A stretch of 8,166 nucleotides of DNA from Candidatus Parcubacteria bacterium (GTDB lineage: Bacteria > Patescibacteriota > Patescibacteriia > Patescibacteriales > UBA12075): the NCBI GenBank assembly GCA_023139655.1, contig JAGLNE010000058.1, positions 1 to 8,166 of the forward strand, written 5' to 3'. A program made the position numbers and the translations under genes. Below the pieces are notes generated by a model. It saw only the letters and a program-made list of their open reading frames with translations, was not told the DNA's origin and did not search any database. Below are positions 5,029 through 8,166 of the stretch, in pieces. Positions within the stretch are counted from its first letter, which is position 1; every line of letters starts with the position of its first letter.

Positions 5029-5292
5029 TTATTTATACATTACTCTCCATCGCTTGTCTTTTGACAAGGGTCGGCATTCGATGAAATTAACTTTATCGCC
5101 TTCTTTGTATTGATTCTTTTCATCATGAACCTTATATTTTTTGCTTACTGTATATCGTTTTAAATACTTAGGGTGCTGTCTTACCCTATCAACCTTAACA
5201 ACAATGGTTTTATCCATCTTGTCACTAACCACAACTCCGTTAAACTTCTTCTTAATAACGGTATTTTTTTTATTATCTTTTTTCTCTTCCAT
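5029..5292 (-). CDS. rpsQ: Small ribosomal subunit protein S17
   Basis: S17 is a primary 16S rRNA-binding protein of the OB-fold class. The 87-residue product (E. coli 84) has a short charged N-terminus ([19 protein letters not shown]), then the core [18 protein letters not shown] (19-36), [19 protein letters not shown] (40-58), and [20 protein letters not shown] (62-81). GDxVxxxExRPLSKxKR is the S17 signature. The start is 24 bases after the rpmC stop in an AT-rich leader without a Shine-Dalgarno. A 119-base spacer follows before rplN. Confidence 0.96.
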   Translation of the reverse strand: MEEKKDNKKNTVIKKKFNGVVVSDKMDKTIVVKVDRVRQHPKYLKRYTVSKKYKVHDEKNQYKEGDKVNFIECRPLSKDKRWRVMYK

Positions 5293-5316
5293 ATATTTAA
5301 GCTAATTTTTAATTTC

Positions 5317-5595
5317 TTATTTCTTTGCCTGTTCTGCCTGCCCGCCTTTTTGGAGGGAGCTTGTTGAAATATCTGTTTTCTGTTTTCTATTTTCTGTTTT
5401 CTCACTTTCTATTTTCTCACTATTCAACAACGTTAATATTCTAGAAATAGTCTGCTTGATCTTCCGGATCTGCCGTACATCTTTTAACTGCTTATTGGCA
5501 TCCTTAAACCTAAGATCCCGAAGCTTGTCTCTTTGCTCGCTAAGAATCCTATGTAAATCACTTATCTTTTTCTTTTTTAACTCTTTCAATTCCAT
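5317..5595 (-). CDS. rpmC: Large ribosomal subunit protein L29 with a repeat-encoded C-terminal tail
   Basis: L29 is a small two-helix protein beside L23 at the tunnel exit, near the SRP and trigger-factor docking area. Residues 1-58 are a standard L29: MELKELKKKKISDLHRILSE, LRDLRFKDANKQLKDVRQIR, and IKQTISRILTLLN. The usual length is 60-70, but this protein continues to 92 with a hydrophilic tail (NSEKIESEKTENRKQKTDIS, then TSSLQKGGQAEQAKK). The tail's first half is encoded by a degenerate six- to seven-base tandem repeat (GAAAACA, GAAAATA) at 5373-5420, so it appears to have come from a repeat tract. I chose ATG 5593-5595 because L29 starts at MELKEL; an in-frame GTG four codons earlier is unlikely. 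There is no Shine-Dalgarno. Confidence 0.93.
   Translation of the reverse strand: MELKELKKKKISDLHRILSEQRDKLRDLRFKDANKQLKDVRQIRKIKQTISRILTLLNSEKIESEKTENRKQKTDISTSSLQKGGQAEQAKK
5373..5420 (-). repeat. Degenerate GAAAACA/GAAAATA tandem repeat inside rpmC
   Basis: On the minus strand about seven copies of AGAAAA followed by TA, CA or GTG occur in a row (GAGAAAATAGAAAGTGAGAA, then AACAGAAAATAGAAAACAGA). The tract lies in the reading frame and encodes the KIESEKTENRKQKTD part of the L29 tail. Its style, short reiterated AT-rich words, matches the spacers of this operon rather than a ribosomal protein gene. Confidence 0.7.
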
Positions 5596-5613
5596 ATACT
5601 TATACACTAACTA

Positions 5614-5696
5614 AACGAATAGTAACGAACGAAACGAATTATGTGTTGTTATTTTATATATTTTATAATCTTTCGTTACTTTCGTTATTATTCGTT
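5614..5696 (-). repeat. Long imperfect hairpin filling the rplP-rpmC spacer
   Basis: The arms are 5614-5642 and 5665-5696, built from AACGAATA/GTAACGAA words. The outer 16 bases pair at 15 positions; the inner parts pair with small bulges up to a 22-base AT-rich loop. Beyond the arms, TAAACAC (which contains the rplP stop) can pair with GTGTATA just before the rpmC start, at six of seven positions. The transcript between the two genes could therefore fold as one long stem. There is no U-run, so it is not a standard terminator. Confidence 0.65.
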
Positions 5697-5706
5697 CACT
5701 TCGTGT

Positions 5707-6111
5707 TTACTTTTTAACAAATTTACACTTAAGCGGCAATTTGTAAGCGGCCTTTTCCAAAGCCTCTTTAGCCATTTGCTCTTCTATACCGTCCATTTCA
5801 AACATTACCATACCCGGCTTGACTACGACCACATAGTGATCAACCGCGCCCTTGCCCTTGCCCATCGGGATTTCACCGCCCTTTTTGGTTACCGGTTTGT
5901 CCGGGAATATCCGAATCCACAATTTACCACCCCGCTTGGTATACCTGGTTATGACACGCCGGGCCGCCTCTATCTGCCGGCTGCTAACCCAATGGTTGCC
6001 TAGCGACTTTAAACCGTAACTGCCAAAACTAATACTAGTAAGCCTAGTGGCTTTACCACCCCGCTTGCCTTTGTGTGATTTGCGGTATTTAGTTTTCTTT
6101 GGCATCAACAT
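5707..6111 (-). CDS. rplP: Large ribosomal subunit protein L16
   Basis: L16 lies between the A-site tRNA and the central protuberance and is needed for late 50S assembly. The 134-residue product (E. coli 136) starts [19 protein letters not shown] as in most L16 proteins, then [20 protein letters not shown] (29-48), [20 protein letters not shown] (49-68), [20 protein letters not shown] (69-88) and [19 protein letters not shown]. One oddity: the residue just before MGKGKG, which is the hydroxylated Arg81 in E. coli, is a proline here (P82). The start is ATG 6109-6111; the ATG two codons later is less likely. No Shine-Dalgarno is present, and the leader is made of CGAAT repeats. Confidence 0.95.
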   Translation of the reverse strand: MLMPKKTKYRKSHKGKRGGKATRLTSISFGSYGLKSLGNHWVSSRQIEAARRVITRYTKRGGKLWIRIFPDKPVTKKGGEIPMGKGKGAVDHYVVVVKPGMVMFEMDGIEEQMAKEALEKAAYKLPLKCKFVKK

Positions 6112-6195
6112 ATATACGAATGTCGCGAATTAGATACGAATATCGCGAATATATTATTTGCGTCATTCGTGTGCATTCGCGTATTAGTGTTACGC
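6112..6195 (-). repeat. rpsC-rplP spacer: 20-base direct repeats with inverted copies
   Basis: Two adjacent 20-base units, 6114-6133 (atacgaatgtcgcgaattag) and 6134-6153 (atacgaatatcgcgaatata), match at 16 of 20 positions. Positions 6164-6184 (cattcgtgtgcattcgcgta...) are an inverted, more divergent copy. The spacer can therefore fold back on itself with CGCGAAT/ATTCGCG and ACGAAT/ATTCGT stems. It occupies the entire gap from the rpsC stop to the rplP ATG. Function unknown. Confidence 0.65.
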
Positions 6196-6897
6196 TTACT
6201 TTCGTTTGCGCCTGTCTGGCGTACCAATTACTTCTCCTTTTTTTTCTTTTTCTTTGGCAAACTTATCCCCCTTATAAATCCATACTTTAACTCCGATAGC
6301 GCCATAAGTGGTCCGGGCACAGCCCCGGGCATAATCTATATCGGCGCGCAAAGTATGTAAAGGCACTTTGCCGGAAGACAGGGTTTCGGTTCTAGCTATT
6401 TCCACGCCATTCAAGCGTCCGGCCAGCTGGATCTTTACCCCCAGGGCTCCGGCCCGCTCAACCCGCGATAACCCTTGCTTCATTACACGCCGAAACGGCA
6501 TCCGCTTCTCAATGTCTATGATCATGGCCTGGACAATGATCTGGGCGCTTAAATTTGGACGATCAACTTCATAAATATTTAAATTAATATCGCCTGGTTT
6601 ATAATTCTTTAAAAATTTCGCGTGGATAGTCTTTTTCAGATCATCAACCCCGGTTCCGCCCCGGCCAATAATAAGGCCCGGCTTGGCGGTATAAATACCA
6701 ATACTGATCTTATCAACATGCCGCTCCACTTCTACCCGGTCAACTCCTGCTTCCCGCAATTTGTGCAAAATAAACCGCCTGGTTTTAATGTCTTGCTCAA
6801 CTTTGCGCGCATAAGCTTTGCCCTCATCAAACCATTTTGACGGCCACTTTTTAGTTACAGTAATTCGAAATATTTTTGGATTAATTTTCTTTCCCAT
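6196..6897 (-). CDS. rpsC: Small ribosomal subunit protein S3
   Basis: S3 forms part of the mRNA entry tunnel of the 30S head and contributes to the ribosome's helicase activity. The 233-residue product has the same length as E. coli S3. It starts MGKKINPKIFRITVTKKWPS, then KWFDEGKAYARKVEQD. The KH domain has GLIIGRGGTGVDDL (74-87) with the GxxG loop GRGG at 78-81. The C-terminal domain has AQIIVQAM, basic residues in the entry region (R132, R136, R137, K140), the S3 signature GVKIQLAGRLNGVEIART (153-170), and TTYGAIGVKVWIYKGD (196-211). The tail ends with a basic TPDRRKRK. Its ATG lies 3 bases after a TTAGTGTATA box shared with rplV and rpmC. Confidence 0.97.
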   Translation of the reverse strand: MGKKINPKIFRITVTKKWPSKWFDEGKAYARKVEQDIKTRRFILHKLREAGVDRVEVERHVDKISIGIYTAKPGLIIGRGGTGVDDLKKTIHAKFLKNYKPGDINLNIYEVDRPNLSAQIIVQAMIIDIEKRMPFRRVMKQGLSRVERAGALGVKIQLAGRLNGVEIARTETLSSGKVPLHTLRADIDYARGCARTTYGAIGVKVWIYKGDKFAKEKEKKGEVIGTPDRRKRK

Positions 6898-7001
6898 AGA
6901 TATACACTAATTGAACAAAAATAAACGAAAATTACGAATTATTATTGTTATTATACTATATTTTAGTTGTTTTCGTTATTATTCGTTAGTTTCGTGTTTA
7001 A
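6898..7001 (-). repeat. rplV-rpsC spacer with CGAAA/CGAAT inverted repeat
   Basis: The arms 6915-6930 (acaaaaataaacgaaa) and 6971-6986 (tttcgttattattcgt) pair at 12 of 16 positions around an AT-rich loop. The right end, 6979-7001 (attattcgttagtttcgtgt...), closely repeats 5687-5709 next to rplP (attattcgttcacttcgtgt...), and the left end has the tatacactaa box. The spacer is thus a diverged relative of the rplP-rpmC spacer. No promoter, terminator or small gene is evident. Confidence 0.55.
6901..6912 (-). promoter_or_regulatory. TTAGTGTATA box before rpsC (also before rpmC and rplV)
   Basis: On the minus strand AATTAGTGTATA ends 3 bases before the rpsC ATG. Near-copies occur at 5601-5612 before rpmC (AGTTAGTGTATA) and 7592-7603 before rplV (AATTAGTGTCTA), each 5 bases before the ATG. 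Three starts without a Shine-Dalgarno share this box at nearly the same distance, which suggests either a role in initiation or shared descent of the spacers. Confidence 0.45.
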
Positions 7002-7586
7002 TTACCCAGATTTACGCCTAAACATTTTATCGACAAAACCTTTGCGGCCCTTGCCTTCAACCATGGTATTCTTACCTTTACCTTGGCCGCGCGGGTCAAT
7101 TATTTTTTTACCCTTGTCGTCAGTGGACTTTTCTTCACTTTTTTCTTTATCATCTTTATCGCTTACTTTTACCCCTTCCGCTTCCTTGGGCTTGGTTCCC
7201 AGCTTAAGCGGCTCTTCAATCTTTTGCTTTTTTGGCCCTTTCTTCCCGCTCTCCACCAATTCAGCAAGTATCAGATCGACATGGCTGGTGCGCTTACGAA
7301 TCGGCGTTGCCCGGCCCCGGGCCCGCGGTTTCCAACGCTTAAGGGTAGGGCCTTCGTTTACCCTGATCTCTTTAATATATAAATTCTTCTCTTCTATTTC
7401 AAAATTGTGCTCAGCGCTGGCAATGGCCGAGGCGATTAATTTGCTTACCGGCCGCACCGCAAGTTTATTTATAAAGGTTAATTGGTCCTTGGCCTTTAGG
7501 ATCGACAAGCCGCGAATTGCATCAGCAACTGCCCGCATCTTGCGAGGTGACATCCGAACATATTTAGCTTTGGCTTTAATTTCCAT
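7002..7586 (-). CDS. rplV: Large ribosomal subunit protein L22 with a long charged C-terminal extension
   Basis: L22 lines the nascent-peptide tunnel with its long beta-hairpin and interacts with all 23S domains. Residues 1-111 are a normal L22: KYVRMSPRKMRAVADAIRG (8-26), LIASAIASAEHNFEIEE (50-66), and the hairpin and signature NEGPTLKRWKPRARGRATPI, then RKRTSHVDLILAEL. The family usually ends there at about 110 residues, but this protein continues to 194 with a Lys/Glu/Asp/Gly-rich, probably disordered tail that contains KEKSEEKSTDDKGKK and ends GRKGFVDKMFRRKSG. I chose ATG 7584-7586 (MEIKAKAKY); an in-frame GTG four codons upstream lies inside the TTAGTGTCTA box and is less likely. No Shine-Dalgarno. 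Confidence 0.94.
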   Translation of the reverse strand: MEIKAKAKYVRMSPRKMRAVADAIRGLSILKAKDQLTFINKLAVRPVSKLIASAIASAEHNFEIEEKNLYIKEIRVNEGPTLKRWKPRARGRATPIRKRTSHVDLILAELVESGKKGPKKQKIEEPLKLGTKPKEAEGVKVSDKDDKEKSEEKSTDDKGKKIIDPRGQGKGKNTMVEGKGRKGFVDKMFRRKSG

Positions 7587-7692
7587 GTATTTAGACACTA
7601 ATTTAAACTAATCTGAAACGAATATTACGAATATATATTCGTTACATTCCTGCCGGCAGGCACGGCGTACTAAATTCGTGATTATTCGTAAC
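7587..7692 (-). repeat. rpsS-rplV spacer: CGAAT inverted repeats and CCTGCCGGCAGG palindrome
   Basis: Positions 7618-7632 (acgaatattacgaat) and 7674-7689 (attcgtgattattcgt) are inverted copies differing by a one-base gap and a single mismatch. Between them lie a 16-base perfect palindrome, 7627-7642 (acgaatatatattcgt), overlapping the left arm, and a GC-rich 12-base perfect palindrome, 7649-7660 (cctgccggcagg). The spacer could form either one long stem or several local ones. Directly before rplV is the tagacactaa box also found before rpsC and rpmC. Confidence 0.6.
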
Positions 7693-7971
7693 TTACTTTG
7701 CCTGTTCTTTGGCCTTTTTCCCGCCATGGCTGACAAACTTTCGCGTATGGGCGAATTCACCTAATTTATGCCCAACCATGTTCTCCACCATATACACCGG
7801 CACATGCTTTTTTCCATTATGAACCCCAATAGTAAAGCCTACCATCTGCGGAGTAATTGTACAGGATCGGTCCCAGGTATTAATAACGGTTTTATCGCCC
7901 GGTTTTAAATCCTGGATCTTCTTTATTAACCTTTCGTTTATGTATGGTCCCTTTTTTAAACTTCTTGACAT
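7693..7971 (-). CDS. rpsS: Small ribosomal subunit protein S19
   Basis: S19 forms a complex with S13 in the 30S head and contacts 16S rRNA and tRNA-bridging elements. The 92-residue product has exactly the E. coli length. It starts [19 protein letters not shown], continues [19 protein letters not shown] (28-46) and [11 protein letters not shown], and ends with the S19 signature [20 protein letters not shown] (65-84). The ATG follows the TAGTTA-rich spacer with no Shine-Dalgarno (AACCAACGCTATG). It lies between rplB and rplV as in all bacteria. Confidence 0.96.
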   Translation of the reverse strand: MSRSLKKGPYINERLIKKIQDLKPGDKTVINTWDRSCTITPQMVGFTIGVHNGKKHVPVYMVENMVGHKLGEFAHTRKFVSHGGKKAKEQAK

Positions 7972-7978
7972 AGCGTTG

Positions 7979-8046
7979 GTTGCTTAGTTAATTAGTTACT
8001 TAGTTAAATATATTTTAACAACTAGGTAACTATTTAACTACCTAAC
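7979..8046 (-). repeat. rplB-rpsS spacer: 27-base inverted repeat of TAGTTA words
   Basis: The arms 7979-8005 (gttgcttagttaattagtta...) and 8020-8046 (aactaggtaactatttaact...) are reverse complements at 22 of 27 positions, with a 14-base AT-rich loop. They occupy nearly all of the gap between the rplB stop and the rpsS start. Each arm is itself made of repeated TTAGTTA words, so several pairing registers are possible. No U-run follows on the transcript strand, so termination is not expected. Confidence 0.65.
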
Positions 8047-8049
8047 TAG

Positions 8050-8166
8050 TTAACGTCGTTTTTTCCCACGACGTTTAATTATTAATTTATTACTGAACTT
8101 TTTCTTATCTCTAGTCCTTACTCCCAGCGCCGGCTTGCCCCATTTGGTTTTCGGATGCTTAAGTCC
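8050..8166 (-). CDS. rplB: Large ribosomal subunit protein L2, C-terminal 38 residues (partial)
   Basis: L2 is a core 50S protein needed for subunit association and peptidyl-transferase centre structure. Only the C-terminus is present; the gene enters from the right edge of the window. The translated end reads [20 protein letters not shown], then [18 protein letters not shown] and a TAA stop. [11 protein letters not shown] followed by a lysine/arginine-rich tail with NK-IIKRR is the standard L2 C-terminus. The catalytically important central region lies outside the window. It is followed by rpsS after 78 bases, as expected for the S10 operon. Confidence 0.93.
   Translation of the reverse strand, partial: GLKHPKTKWGKPALGVRTRDKKKFSNKLIIKRRGKKRR

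Noticed and set aside
5181..5405. Minus-strand frame overlapping rpmC and rpsQ (IENRKQIFQQAPSKKAG...)
   Set aside because: It is out of frame with two certain ribosomal genes and derives its apparent coding from the repeat tract in the rpmC tail.
6112..6195. CRISPR array
   Set aside because: The repeats are 20 bases, adjacent without spacers, degenerate and inverted, and no cas gene is nearby.
1..8166. UGA recoding as in Gracilibacteria or Absconditabacteria
   Set aside because: None of the 17 visible stops is TGA, which is compatible with recoding, but no reading frame contains an internal TGA either, whereas recoded genomes use it often. A standard code with a preference for TAA is simpler.

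Overview
The window is one co-directional block of ribosomal protein genes, all on the minus strand, equivalent to the second part of the bacterial S10 operon running into the spc operon. In transcription order (from the right end leftwards): rplB (L2, 3' end only), rpsS (S19), rplV (L22), rpsC (S3), rplP (L16), rpmC (L29), rpsQ (S17), rplN (L14), an unrecognised 140-residue gene, rplX (L24), rplE (L5), rpsN (zinc-type S14), rpsH (S8), rplF (L6), rplR (L18), rpsE (S5), rplO (L15) and secY (5' end only). No plus-strand gene is supported, and no gap between genes exceeds about 125 bases.

The likely source is an uncultivated member of the Candidate Phyla Radiation (Patescibacteria, Parcubacteria-like). 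Reasons: L30 (rpmD) is missing from its invariant place between rpsE and rplO, which are only 2 bases apart, and lack of L30 is a published hallmark of the CPR; the sequence is AT-rich; S14 is the short zinc form; L22, L29 and S5 carry charged, low-complexity tails; and the spacers are full of short reiterated words (CGAAT, TAGTTA, GTAACGCG, ACGCGGATT types). The genus cannot be named from this window. The code looks standard: all 17 visible stops are TAA or TAG and no reading frame contains TGA.

The layout has two styles. From rplB to rplE most genes are separated by 60-125 base spacers that usually contain imperfect inverted repeats, several of which could fold almost from the stop of one gene to the start of the next. 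From rpsN to secY packing is mostly tight (30, 8, 72, 22, 2 and 1 bases). Ribosomal starts almost all lack a Shine-Dalgarno sequence.

The most unusual item is the gene at 4000-4422 between rplN and rplX, where the canonical order has nothing. It matches no family I know, is the only gene here with a near-perfect Shine-Dalgarno, and is flanked by 29-base inverted repeats (24 of 29 matching) that point inward. The other genes supply parts of the 30S and 50S subunits; SecY is the core of the membrane channel that receives proteins from that ribosome.
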